Source: Xenopus tropicalis
Taxonomy: Eukaryota; Chordata; Amphibia; Anura; Pipidae
Reading direction: 5' to 3'
NCBI RefSeq assembly: GCF_000004195.4
Contig: NC_030681.2
Coordinates: 25,746,482 to 25,810,481 of the forward strand
DNA: 64,000 bases
Part shown: positions 34,451 through 47,354 of the stretch, piece by piece
Layout: each line of letters begins with the position of its first letter
Numbering within the stretch: position 1 is the first letter of the stretch
The notes under the pieces: model-generated
What the model was told of the DNA's origin: nothing
Seen by the model: the letters and a program-made list of their open reading frames with translations, nothing else
Databases searched by the model: none
Program-made: the position numbers and the translations under genes

Positions 34451-35620
34451 GTAAAAATTTATTTGCTGAAGTGGGATATATTCCTAGCGCCTACACTTGT
34501 CCACTTATGGTATTTACTTCCTAAAGTTTTGCATGTTTGTATAATAAATGTATATATGGCTGGTCTATTGAGTAGAAAGTAAAACCAGATTCAGAGTTTG
34601 CTCCAGTTCTAGTAACCCATAGCAACTAACTGGAGTTGAGCATTCACTGGTCTACTGTTTAAAAGGAAACCTCTGGTTGCCATGATTTGCTAGGCCCAGA
34701 GCAACTTTTGTGCCTGTTGTTACATTGACTTTTGTTGTTTGAATGTGGGGGGATTCACCTCAACCCAATCCAGATGTTGTCAAACTGTAACTATCAGCCA
34801 AAGGCTGTTTGGGTTTCAGTTCTTATAGATATGTAATATGTGCCCTTTGCTCAGTACGTACATCCTTTCAGTCAGTACTTCCCGAATCATTTAATCTCTT
34901 ATTAATTCCGTTCGCTCTTCCATCTGCCTTTGCCGGCATTTAATTTATTCATTAACAAATGGTCGCCAGGCCTTCTCAGTGCATGACTGGGGATGTTTTA
35001 TTACAGTGGATTGCCGTGTTTGCCAACGCACGCTGTGTTACAATATGGCTGGTACGTAGGTGTTGCTTCAACCGCGCTGAACGATGGCATTTGATTTTCC
35101 CATACACCGGGTTTCAGGCTGAGCCTAAACATTTGAGAGCTGCATTGTGTTCCGGTGGCTGTAATGAGTGGCATAAGCACAGGCACAGCTAAAATATCAG
35201 CGTAATAATTCGCTATTTATGTAAGCAAGTGTGTTTGTTCCACCAGTTCTTACCAGTTTACATTATTATTTTTATCTTGGCTTTATATACTCTTCAGTGT
35301 TGTATGTCTGTGTTAAAGTGGAAATATGTTCTGTAAGCGGGGTCCTTTCTGCCGACTCCCCAACAGACATGAATATGAATATAGGACAGAGCTGTATGCA
35401 AAGGGCATGCAGTTCTACATGTATGTGGATGTGGCCATGTTGGTTTGTCAACTGAAAAGTCTCTAGAAACAGCAGCTTATTTTGGTGAATATTAGTTGTC
35501 ATGTTTGTAAATAGAAAAGAAGTCAATCTTGTCTTTGTTGAAGGAGCCAATATTATATCATAATACTGTGACAGCAGCTTGATATACAGAGAAGGGTTAT
35601 TCTGAGTGCCCAAAAGCTTA

Positions 35621-36419
35621 AGGCTAATGTACCATGGGAAGATTTAGTCACTGCGATTTTTAAAAAATGAGTTCCAGCGACAAGTCGCTTGTCTTTTCCT
35701 AACAAGCATGGATGAGTTCAGAATATCCAGGCTATTGTGATACTAATATCTACAGTTAGAATTAGTGGTTGTATATATATAGTTTATGTATGTGAGTGTA
35801 TAGATTGGTAAGTATAGGTTGTGTGCTGGGTTTACTCGGATGGGTTGAACTTGATGGACTCTGGTTTTTTTTCAACCCTTTGTAACTATGTGACTAGAGA
35901 TTTGAACAACGGAGCAATTCTATTTCCCACAAATCCAGGTGTCATATTCTCTGCCCACAATTAGAAATAACATTCAGTTCAATGGGGAAATTGCATCGCT
36001 CAATAGGTTTTGCTTTCCGCAATTCCAGTGCTTTCTTTGTAGAATCGCTTGAAAAAGGCAGTGCCGGGCCAAGCCGTCCGGGCGTCCAAGGCAGCACCCC
36101 GCCCCCTTCCCCGTGTATGTATGCAAACGAGTGTACAATGCAGTGGGGGGAAACTAGAGGTACGTAAAAGAAGAGGTACCTGCCTGGCGCCCCTTCACCG
36201 TTGTTCCCTAGGCAGGTGTCTCTTCTGCCTACCCCTAGTTCCATCCCTGGAAAAATGGTCTTATATCGATTCGGAGTGATAAGCGATTTGAAGTAGTATC
36301 GTCGGTTTAGGTACTGGCAATTTATATTCTTCTCTATGTAGAGAGAAAACGAGCGACTTGTTGCTGGAACTTGCTTTTTAAAAATTGCAGCAACTAATCT
36401 CTCCGTGGGACATTAGCCT
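35621..36419. mobile_element. Long inverted-repeat element (aggctaatgt ends)
   Basis: About 75 bp of the left arm (aggctaatgtaccatgggaa, ttccagcgacaagtcgct) pairs with the right arm (agcgacttgttgctggaact, ccgtgggacattagcct). The 800-bp interior holds a separate dispersed repeat at 35,770-35,895 and a GC-rich block near 36,060-36,110. No target duplication could be assigned, and no transposase is seen. Confidence 0.65.
35770..35895 (+). repeat. Dispersed SINE/LINE-tail-like repeat
   Basis: It contains ggatgggttgaacttgatgg, actctggttttttttcaacc and ttgtaactatgtgac, a tail I recognise as widespread in amphibian and fish genomes. It lies within the inverted-repeat element at 35,621. Confidence 0.55.
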
Positions 36420-36420
36420 G

Positions 36421-36565
36421 AGGGTGAAGACACACAGAGCTACTAGTAGCAGCTACTTGTCACAGCTACAAAAATAGACAGTGCTGATAATTTACTGATA
36501 ATTATCTCTACGTGTGTTTTAGCAGAGGCAATTCTCAGTATTGTCTATGGCAGGGGATTTTCTGG
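36421..36565. repeat. Dispersed repeat (agggtgaagaca...agcagctacttgt)
   Basis: Second copy of the family at 8,092, with agtagcagctacttgtcaca at the left and ttctcagtattgtctatggc at the right. It begins within 2 bp of the end of the preceding inverted-repeat element. Confidence 0.5.
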
Positions 36566-39400
36566 ATCCACAAGCTCAATTTGATTAGTGGAGTAGAAAG
36601 AATTATAGAGTAGAAAGAGTAATATGGACACAACCTTGCTTTGTACACTTCCCACTGTCTGCCTGCAATTTTACCTTTGCCCAGCAATAATAAATTAATC
36701 CATATGTATCCCCAAATAAAAGAAATGTGTTTCCTATTAAAATGAGTCTGACGCAGTTCATATTATTCGGTTTCATACTGTATGTGTCTCATCAACTGTT
36801 ATGTCAGGTTTTGAATATTTTAAATCACAGACATAATTTAGTATGTATATTTTTGTATGTGGGAAAGAGAAATCTGGAAGGCAGATTTTATAATATAAAT
36901 ATAAATGTCAATGTGCAAATTTTTAGGATTAAAGGAAGGGTAAGTAGAATTTTATTTTGTCCTTGTAAGACACCCCCTCTATTAGGGCTCATTTGCTAAT
37001 GTTGGGCAGATTTGTCCCAGTGCAGGACATTAGTATTAGCTGCTCATTGAATTCATTGAACTTCACCCTCTTCCATTGATGATTTCTTACCTTCGGCCTC
37101 AGTTCTTCTTTAACCTTCATACAACAAATATTATTTAAACCAACAGCACTGGCTGTTCATAATATCCAAGTCCTTCTACTTTTGGTCATAAGCATATTTG
37201 CTCTCCCTAATTGAGGCATTTCAAACTCTGCTAATACTCTAATTATCTTTCCTTCTTTCTGGTAATTCAGAATTGAAGCAATCAGTTGCTCAAGATTATG
37301 ACATTGCCAAACATGATTAAGGCTCGTATAATTGGGCAAGGTTAAATGTGTAACAAAACGTTAGGGGACAAATAGATAATTGGCTTCTTTTCCCATACGG
37401 TGTAATTCAAAAACACTACTGACCTATCCTGAGCACAGAAAAGCACATGTCCAAGCTTTATTAAGCTTTTAGAAAAGTAAACATAATTTCAAGCAATTTT
37501 GCAATATACATCAATTGAAAAATATGCAGCCTTTTTATCATTAATAATCATTATTAAGCCTTTGCCCCCTGTTCTTCTGCTGATCTGGCTGACTACTATA
37601 AAATGTAGCAGTAGTCGCCTGTCCTCAGCCTACCTTCAACCTGCATCCTCCCATTCCCACAATTCCCTGCACACGTGATGTCAATAAGGAGAGGAACATC
37701 ACAGTGCAATGCACTGTGTAGTTCCTAATGCTTTCTGTAAGATGTAGAGTGGTTGTTACAATTTGTAACATCAATGTTTTAGTTCCTCCTCCCCTGCCAG
37801 GATTTCAAATGTGTTCTTTGGGGCTCTTCACAAAATTTTGGTTTGGAAGCCAGAGTTCCCCTTTAAAGTTATAGAAGCCTTAAGATGAAGAAACATAAAT
37901 GGTTGTTCTTCTTACTTTCCTTTCTCAGGCTGTTTTCTCCCTACTTTAGTTGCTATAGAAACTGTGCAGCATTAGTTACACATTTAACCCAATTGAAGTA
38001 ACTACCTCTAATGTACAGAGAAGTGTGCAGGCTTGTATAGTTAAACCGTGCCTGGAAAAATACAGATGGAGATAGTAGGATGGAAATATTTTATGTCTAC
38101 CCTGGAAACCTAGAACTTCAGTGTAAATATTCACTTTCTTGTACCTCCCTTTTACCACGAAATATTGGGAAAGAGAATGAGGGTTACACTGTTACACTGT
38201 GATCTTAAAGCAGACTAAATAGCAGCCCCCCCAGTAGGTTGTAAAATTGGTAATGAAGGAAAACCCAGTGATTAATTATTTATTAATCGTGTGTAATAAA
38301 TCATTGACAGATTTGCAGTTTGTAATGAACTATAGAATAAATTGCAAAAGGATTTACATACCCTAATATTTGAGTTTAGAATAAGAATCTGAAATTTTTA
38401 GTGAACAGTTTGATTAGATGCTGCCTAATGGATTTGCAATTAGTTACCTGCTGGGTCTCTATAGATTTGTGGGAAGTGTTCTGTGTTTATATAGTTTCAC
38501 CTTATTACACACAGGGCTTTATACAAAATGACCTTGGAGTCACTTTCAGCACTTTACCTACCCGTATGTTTTTGGGGGGCACTCAGAGGAAACCCACATA
38601 AGCACAAAGAGGGCACATGGAATTGTTGGCAAGGTTAAAGTACAACCATTGTATAGTGAATTGATTCCCTCTTCCCTTCCACGCCTGTCACTTAGAGACA
38701 CCTAATCCATCTCCAAAGACAAACAGATTTACTTAATTGAAAAGGTTTCCGTGTTTAAATTTAAACTAAAGTGCACCTAAACCCAGCCAAACGCTGGCAG
38801 AGAGAGGGTTAAGGCCAGGTACACGTTATATGATCACTAACAGTTAATAGCTAATCTCGCTCCCAAATCTAAAACCTAGCATGGCAAAATCTCAGGCTAC
38901 AAAAGAGCAGTTATTAAATAAGCACATGCAGGGCAGGCTGCTAAATAAAGCATTGCCATGGGAGACAGGGGAAAATAGTTTATAAAGAAAAACACTGCTA
39001 AAAATATCAATCTCTGAATTTCAACCCATTATGGATTCTTCACCCCCAATAGAAATGTCCCTGGCCTTGTGCTCTCATGTCTCCATTTGGGATTAAGCAA
39101 TTTATGCACCTTTGTGTGGCCTGCACTTCTTACATTATTAGCAATGGTAATAAAACCGCCCTGATATTGAATCATGGATATTCGCGTTACCCATGTTTTA
39201 CGGATTAAACTATGCAGCTATCACTTTACACATTTAAGGGCTCATATATGAATGCAGTTCCTTGCGTCCAAGTGCGCACTTGTGCTCTATTCATCAGACT
39301 GGGATGAACAGGCTCATTATTGCTAGTCTAATCCTTAGACACTTCAGAGCTTGGCCACGGAGCCAAGCAGAACATGAGCTAACTGAAGAAGCCAGACCAA

Positions 39401-39800
39401 GGGGCTGATTTACTTACCCACGAACGGGTCGAATGGAGTCCGATTGCGTTTTTTTCGTAATGATCGGTACTTTGCGATTTTTTCGTATGTTTTGCGATTT
39501 TTTCTATCCATTACGAAAGTTGCGTAAAAAGTTGCGCATTTTGCGTAGCGTTAAAACTTACGCGAAAAATGCGCAACTTTTCGCGTAAGTTTTAACGCTA
39601 CGAAAAATGCGCAACTTTTTACGCAACTTTCGTAATGGATACGAAAAACTCGCGTTTTTACGCAAAAATCGTATTGGTAACGAAAAATTCGTACAGAATC
39701 CGAAAAAATCGCAAAACATACGAAAAAGTCGCAAAATGTTCGTTTTCAAGTCGGAACTTTTCCAATTCGGGTCGGATTCGTGGGTTAGTAAATCAGCCCC
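39401..39800. mobile_element. Harbinger-like hairpin MITE
   Basis: The ends ggggctgatttacttaccca and tgggttagtaaatcagcccc are inverted, with CAA outside each (39398-39400 and 39801-39803). Its core is a nearly perfect palindrome: arms 39,508-39,568 and 39,578-39,638 match at 60 of 61 positions around a 9-base loop. A related copy is at 53,173. The 3-bp duplication suits PIF/Harbinger. Confidence 0.85.
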
Positions 39801-41427
39801 CAAATGTGTTAGGAATTGCTGGTTTGTATGGAGCAATTGCTGAATAACCAATTATGAACAAGATTTAGTATAAAAAACTGAAAATACAAACCACTGCAGT
39901 AAATACATGGAGCAGACAATAGAACGAGTAAGTTTAGGCAGAGGTCCGGGCGGGCAGCAATCAAAACACAGTCCTTGATACAGAACGAAGGTCGGGGCAG
40001 GCAGAAAACATGCAGAGTCAAATATAAAGGCTAGAGTCAAAACTGCAGAGTCAGAATATAGGCGAGCAAGGACAGGACCAGGACTTACAGAATACAGGAG
40101 CATGGATTCAGAAAAAATTATCAGATACCAGGGCAGGAACTTGAGGAAGGACACAAAACAGGAGGATGATCCATCAGAGGTTTTTTGGCACTGGCCAACT
40201 TAAAAATATCCCTTTAACACCATTGCCTGCAACTGGATTGAAGGCATGGGCCAGAGAATACAGACCAGAGAAACAGTCATTGATAATATCATCCAGTCTC
40301 AAGCCACACTGCCTCCTGTTGCTCAACCTGGATGAACAGTGGCCTTTATGACATCTGAGCAGCACAATATACAGCTACTTACACTTCTTACAAAGTGCCT
40401 GATATTGTGAAAAAAAACACTTTGAACAAGTGCATAAACTAACACCAGGAATCTACCCCACTGGCTTATGAATTCAGCATTGCTTTTATGGCTCCTGGGC
40501 AAACACAGGAACTAGCCAGTTGCATGCCCCGATGGATGGATAAACTCTCTGTGTGTTCAATTTACATTTAAACTGCACCGGGAAAATAAAGATCAGAATT
40601 CACAATTCACACAGAATACAAATATTGTTATCAATTACTGGGAGCTAGGAATGGCTGGAAATAGACCTTGCAGCCTTGCATCTGAAAGCTCTGCATTAGA
40701 TCTATAAAACCAATTCGACTCTTGAATAGCTATTATATTTAACCCTGTACATTTTCCTTTTGAATGCACGAAATAGAGAAAAACGCATCAGATCTCATTA
40801 GCTATTACAGGTATCTGGCCACTCTTCTTGAAATGTATTTATGATGAAGTGGAAATTGCACAGAGACCAACGGCCATGAATATAACAAGCCCTACAGACC
40901 TTCTTTCTAATAAAGAAATGGAATTATTAAAACTGGACCATGATTCGTCTTGAAAAGAAATTGTATCTGAACCAAAAATATAACCTTAACATGAAAGGCA
41001 GCAGAAAAACCTCTGACAACATGCTGGGAAATGTCTCATTTGCAGTTAGATAAAGAAGCGCTCCTCTGGTGGCCGAAATCACTTTCACTCTGTTGTGTCT
41101 GTTTTCCGAGAAGGTACAGACAAAATGAGTGCACAATGCTGCCACTTCATTAATAATACATGGCTCGTAGAAGAACCATTGTAATGGAAATATGGTGCCC
41201 TTTCAGCAACAGAAAGGAGACAAGATTTTGTCCATTTTAGTTTCTTTTGACCCTAAAACAACTTATGTTGTCAAGAACCTCGGAAATCCATCTATAATAC
41301 TATTTCACTGTAAGACTTACTGGTAAATTAAAGCATTTGTTCTGCTAATGGTGCTGATGGACCGGAATTAGGGGGAGGCACGTTCCTAGGGCGCAGTAAT
41401 GGGGCTGGGCAAGTACCTTTTCTGTTA

Positions 41428-41745
41428 ATAAGAGGCCCATTTATCAAACAGGATTTTTTTTAAAAATCACAAGCGAATTTTTCACGTTTTTCAACAAATG
41501 CAGCTTCCAAAAATCGATAATACCACAAAGCAAAAAAAAGATCTTACAATTGGAAACAAGACAGCTGGCCATTGACTTCTACATGACCTCGACAGGTTGT
41601 TGACAGCATGCTTTTACTTTTGGATTTTTCACTGTTTTGACGTTAAATTAATGGTTTGTTTTTCAGCTTAAAAATTGTATTTTTGAAAAAAATATATACA
41701 AATCATGAAAAAAACATGACCTTTAGAAAATAGACCCCCTAGTCC
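41428..41745. mobile_element. Degraded palindromic MITE
   Basis: The left end aagaggcccatttatcaaac and the interior with tttttcacgttttt resemble the other hairpin MITEs. The right side (catgacctttagaaaataga, then cccc) is a loose inverse. It is heavily decayed. Confidence 0.4.
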
Positions 41746-42249
41746 CCTGGAATCCCCTGAAGCATGCAGCCTTGTTGCAGAACTGAACCCTACACCCCTT
41801 AATAAAAGAGCCCCATAGTCTATGGACATGTTGTTTTGTGTGTGTGTTGGTGTAGCCTTTATCTTCACTAGGCTTTAGAATAAATACAGTTTTGAAATAA
41901 AAGTAAACACTCTAATGCCAGGGAAGGCGTTTCCATTGGATGTCTCATATGGCCAGATAGAGTGGTCTGATCACCAAGGTGAAACATTGGAAACTACTTG
42001 CATTTGCTATCCATCCTGTGATGCCTATAGCTATAAAGTCCCTTTATAGTTTCTATAGGAAGCAACTGCTTGGGATTTGGGGTATTTTTGCTTTAAAATG
42101 TCATATAAACAAAAGGCAAACATTAATCAGGTGCCCTCTGCACAGGCTTTGCTCCCCTCTTCCCAACAACTGCAGAGACAAACCCAAGCCCTGCTGATGC
42201 TGAAAATGCAGAGTAGAACAGTTGGGTTGGTGGCTGCCATGACTTGCCA

Positions 42250-42356
42250 CTTGACTTCCAGTCTTCTGCTCACTGGTTGTGATGGAGCATGTGCACTTGA
42301 AGCCAACATGTCCCTTGCCTAAAGTTTGCTGGAGAGCAGAAGACTGGAAGTCGTGA
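42250..42356. repeat. Short inverted repeat
   Basis: Arms of about 23 bp, cttgacttccagtcttctgc at the left and gcagaagactggaagtcgtg at the right, enclose about 55 bp. It could form a stem-loop. No flanking duplication was found. Confidence 0.7.
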
Positions 42357-43335
42357 TGTCCACCAGTCCCAGTGTGCAAACAAGTAACTAATCAGCACTG
42401 TTACGAATATAAAAATAAATTAAGAAAAGAGAAGAAATGCTAATAGTGTAAATGAGGTTCACAAAGTTCACAATGGCTATGGTGGCTATCCGTCATTCAT
42501 GTATTCATAACTACTTGCTCTCTGGTATTTTATATGCCCTGCCAAACACAGCACACATCGAGCTGGCTTAATATCGCACTTTCTTGGTCTGAGCATATTA
42601 AATTCAGCGAGTGACATTTTCTCAGTGATAGATAATCTATAGAGTGTCATGCCTCTCACATCATCCATTGTCCCATAAAAGCTGGATAAAGGCTTGAAGA
42701 TTAAGAGATGACAGGTTAGCTAAATACACTCAAGCAAATGTTCTCACTTGTCAAGTGAAGTGGCAACCACGCTAAGTGACAAGGGAATATAGAATTTTAG
42801 ACTTCTCAGGGCCGTGATATTTTATTTTGTACATACAGTATCCGCTTGTAACTTCTTATTCGTCGTTAAACTGTAACCTTCATTAATCACATAAAACAGA
42901 GTTGCTCAGCTTTCTCCATTCAGTAGTCAAATTATTGTGGTTCCTATGTAGTTGGATCATATTGAAATGTCGATGTCATGAAAGAAAATGTTTGTTGGCA
43001 CCTCAGTATTTTTTAAAGCACATGAAGGCACCATGTGGTGTTGGGGGGTGCTACTGCCCTTCCTCCGGTACAGTTACACCAGTGGCAGCTTTAGAAGACC
43101 CCTCAATGTTGGCATAGATCTAATATAACCAGGCTACAGGTATAGAGAGGCAAGAATAGAACACAAACATGGAGAGTGCAGTTTTTAGAGGCAAATCTTC
43201 ATGTTTTTATTATATTTTTTACTCACAATACAGTGTTTTTTTCCAAGAATTCCAACATTATTGCAAGCACATGTTAAGTTGTTTCTACTGCAACTTGTGG
43301 GTTAGTACAAATGAAAACTGTTGTCTATCCTGTTT

Positions 43336-43950
43336 AAATAAAACATTAATTAAACCCAATAGGATTGTTTTGCATCCAATAAGGATTATTTATATCTTAG
43401 TTGGGATCAATTACAGGTACTGTTTTATTACTACAGAGAAAAAGGAAATCAGTTTTAAAATTCTGAATTATTTAATTAAAATGGAGTCTATGGGAGACGG
43501 GCTTTCCATAATTCGGAGCTTTCTGGATATCGGGTTTCCGGATAAGGGATCCGATACCTGTAATTGATCCCAGCTAAGATATAAATAATCTTTATTGGAT
43601 GCAAAACAATCTCATAGGGTTTAATTAATGTTTTATTGATTCTTTAGTAGACTTAGGGCTCTGGCACACGGGGAGATTAGTCGCCCGCGATTTCGGGAAA
43701 TCGCCGAAAAAGCCTCACGAGGCAACTTCGGCGATTTGCCGAAATCGCGCCGCCGCGTGTGCCATCCCACCGGCGACTTACATTTTCGCTGGTGGGATGG
43801 CAGGTGAAGGCAACGCGGGGAGATTAGTCGCCCGTGAACAGGGAGTTTTGTCGCGGGCGACTAATCTCCCCGTGTGCCAGAGCCCTTAAGGTATGGAGAT
43901 CCAAACATCCGGAATACCCTTGGTCCCAAGCATTCTGGATAATGGGTCTA
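43336..43950. mobile_element. Two partial TA-MITE copies, one split by another MITE
   Basis: The first copy (about 43,336-43,560) lacks its left end and finishes ggataagggatccgatacctg followed by TA. The second, starting 43,563 with attgatcccagctaagatat, lacks its left end too. It is interrupted at gtagactta by the element at 43,656-43,885 and resumes aaggtatggagatccaaac. It ends in ggataatgggtctatttccc, so the terminal cctgta is lost. Confidence 0.8.
43656..43885. mobile_element. Harbinger-like MITE with TTA duplication
   Basis: A 230-bp element with inverted repeats of about 34 bp that look perfect, starting gggctctggcacacggggag and ending ctccccgtgtgccagagccc. TTA is duplicated on both sides (43653-43655 and 43886-43888). 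The host TA-MITE supplies the empty site gacttaaggtatgg, seen intact at 47,272-47,285. That makes the duplication unambiguous. A fragment of the family is at 7,941. Confidence 0.93.
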
Positions 43951-44334
43951 TTTCCCTCTGTCATTGTTGGAATGGCATCACTTCCAATGAACTGCATTAA
44001 CATCATTAGTGTATGGTACCCTAGGCACAAGTCAGTTGCTATTGATGCAACTCGTTAAAGTGACCTGTATGTACCATCACATCCATAGTGGTGACTGGTG
44101 GTAGTGTGATGGTTTACTAGGGTCCTTGTGCTTACTTGCTGTTTATCAGAGTAGGCTGGACAGGTGCATTGGTGCTTCCCACAAGTAGCCATTAGGCATA
44201 TATGCAGCTTGAATGTGAATAGCAATAATGCACAGTGAGTTTTGTGTCTGAACTAGCTGTTTTTACATATATTCATAAATGGGCCCTTGTAAATGTTGTA
44301 GCCAAGTGATATATTTGGAATCTATACATGGCAC

Positions 44335-44493
44335 CAGGCCTGGACTGGGATTTAAAATAGTCCCTGGCATTTCAATTACACAAAGGTCCAAACAGTCCCC
44401 TCCCAGAGCCCAATAAATTGCGACTGTCTTTTGCATCTTACAGCAGCCCTTCTGGCATTTGCCAAAATCCACAGAAATGCCAGTCCGGACCTG
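44335..44493. mobile_element. hAT-like MITE (caggcctggactgg ends)
   Basis: The ends caggcctggactggg and gccagtccggacctg are inverted. The flanking octamers catggcac and catgacgc agree at 6 of 8 positions, which fits an old 8-bp duplication. Copies lie at 32,178, 52,385 (inverted) and 56,688. Confidence 0.75.
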
Positions 44494-47033
44494 CATGACG
44501 CTAAGGTAGAGTGTAGTTCAGTGGCGCACCATCCTTTTAGACATGGTGAGGCATATTTATCAGGAGCTTGCCTCTATAAATTTCTGGGGGATTTTTATCA
44601 AAGGGTGAACTCTTACTTTCACCCATTCATAAATGCCCCTCAAATCCCATAGACATAAATAGACAGAAGTGGAACTTCAGCCCGTTGTGCTGTATTTAGG
44701 ATCTTCATGCTGGCTGTAGCTGCTTTGCACAACAAGGTGCAACTTATTCTCTGGTTTAAGGGACGCCCTTTAATATACACCTGAAATGAGCAAGTGGTGA
44801 GTACTGGGGTTCCTTGGCATTTTATGTTTCCAACACATACTATATCATTGTAATAAACCAAAGTCTTATGTTAAGAAATCTTTCTTTTCCTGCCTATAGG
44901 ATACATCTATATAGAGCAATATTCAGCAGTACTCTTCATTTCCTAGACTTCTGGCATCCAGATGTACAGAACAACTTAACCCAAAATTCTTTTTATGTGG
45001 GTGTTTATTATATTAGTAGGGAATGCTCTAAACTGGAAAAGCTTATTTGAGAGAAACCTATATTTCATTTGCCTTTTTACAGATATTGGACTGATTTGTT
45101 TTATAGGGTTATCCTTTTTATTGTGGGTTGACCTTCCTTTGCACCATCTTATTTTGTACATTTTGAATGAAATCCAAAAGTGGGTGACTCTAAGGATAGC
45201 ACTAGTGCTACCAATAAGTGGAGGACAACAGCCTACAGGTTTTACTTTTATTTTACATAGAATAGAACATATGTAAATACAGTGCCTATAATGGGATAAA
45301 AAGAAAGGTTTGTAGGTTTGCATGAAAATGCATGCCATTCCTTGGACATGGGATGTAGGCTAGCGATCCACATGGGGCTACCAAATAGCCAATCATCATC
45401 CCTTATTTGGCATCCCCAAAGAACTTTTTTAAAGAACTTTTTTTGTCAAGGGGCCCCAGAGTGCACGTAACTTAAACTTATATTCAGCACGTTTGGGGAG
45501 GGAGACCAGCGGCTCGGGGACGTGGCCGGCAGGGACCAGGTCAGGGCCACAGGGGCCCAACATTTTTTTTCCCAGTGGCCTGTCTGACCCCATGCATTGT
45601 GGGTCACTCTGTGCCAGCCAGTTTTTTACCCATATTGGGTTATTAAATCCCATGAATGTAAAATATGCATAAAACCAACACATTTTGGTATAGGTTTATA
45701 TTATTAGTCTTGATTCTACTCCCCATTGTCTGTTTCTACTTATATAATTCAGTTATTACATTATAGGGGTTTGCAACTGCTTTTTCATTGTTTTTTGAGC
45801 TTCAGCTTCTATTGTGTCAATAGAGAGAGAACATGACACAAAATATCTAGTCTGTGGTTTGATGTAGAGAGGACAGTGGGCACGCAGAGGTGGCGGCACA
45901 CATGCAAACCTGCAGCCCTAGCGGGACAGCTCGGAGCTAAATTGCCCAGTATTTATGAGATAGAGAAGGTCTGTGCCCTCATGCTGTCCCTTTCCAATTG
46001 ACATATTCTTCAAGGTCTTTGACACGCCATAGAAACTTACTGGGCACACTAACGTTATGACTGGCACATGGTGTGTTTGCTGATGTCCCCTACATGGGGC
46101 TTTAAATAAAAAGTCTTGTGCCTCAGGACACAAGAACCGACACATAGGTCTTCACTGTCAAAGGGCTCAAGTACCTTGAGGCAGATACACTAGCCCCGGG
46201 CATAAGAAATTTCATGTCTGTCTTTTTTTTATAGAATTTCTCAAAGTCTCGCACTGGCCATAATATCAGTCATTGCTTTACACTCAATTATTGAGCTCAT
46301 TAGTATTATTTTTCCTTTTTCTTGTATTTTAGCTCTCCATATATAATTCCAAAGTACAGTTATAAGAAAACAAACAGAGGGATTGAGCAAATCCATGTAA
46401 TATCTGTAGAAAGCATATTAATATTAATGAGGGTTCTGGGGTCTGCTGCATGCTTGGCTTTGTAGACAGTGGGCCAAAGGCAGTTTCAAATCTCCTATAA
46501 TTCCTCCTATACTTGCAGTTTCCATGGACACAGGAGAAATGTTAAAGGCAATAAAACGCTGACAAGAAAATTTAGTTTTTAGAGGTGGCAAAATAGCTAT
46601 TCATTGATCTGCATTTTTTTAATATAAATCAGAGCAACATATTATTTTTGGAAAGAAATGAACAGCAATTGAAAAGCTGTATTTAGGGCCCAATTTACTA
46701 AGCATCAATATTTTGGACCCACTTACTATAAAAAATGCAGATGTACCAGTCTACATGACTGGCCAAACCTAAACACAGTTAAGGAATTATCTTCTGGGAA
46801 TGCTTTCAGAGTCTCTTGTTTAAATTTTCTTAAATCTTCTTTGGGATGTTGTGCTTCTAGTTTTCCCCCCACACTCATCAGCCCTCCAATTCTTTCCTAA
46901 TTCTAGGAGAACAAGCCAACCCATCCATATATCTAGGAGGTGGAATGATCTGCAAATATTCTTAAATCTTTACCTGTTTACCTTTTTTTCCATTTTATTT
47001 CCTAATTCCTGGTAAATTGTCTGGATACTTGTA

Positions 47034-47354
47034 CAGGTATGGGATCTGTTATCTAGAAACCCATTATCCAGAAAGCTCCAAGTTATGGAGAGCCTGTCTC
47101 CCATAGATTCCATTTTAATCAAATAATTCAGATTTTGAAAATTGATTTCCTTTTTTTCTGTAAAAATAAAACAGTAGATTGTATTTGATTCCAACCAAGA
47201 TAAAATTACACCTTATCAGATGCAAAACAATCCAGTTGGGTTTAATTAATGTAATACTGATTTTTTTAGTAGACTTAAGGTATGAAGATCCAAATTACGT
47301 AAAGACCCCTTATCTGGAAAACCCTTGGTTTCTGGATAACGGGTCCTATACCTG
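47034..47354. mobile_element. TA-MITE (caggtatgggatcc family)
   Basis: A 321-bp copy from caggtatgggatctgttatc to gggtcctatacctg, flanked by TA (47032-47033 and 47355-47356). Its interior preserves gtagacttaaggtatgaaga, the uninterrupted target used by the Harbinger-like MITE at 43,656. Confidence 0.9.

Noticed and set aside
39558..39851. Open frames on both strands across the hairpin MITE
   Set aside because: They mirror each other because the element is palindromic; the same happens at 53,182-53,524.
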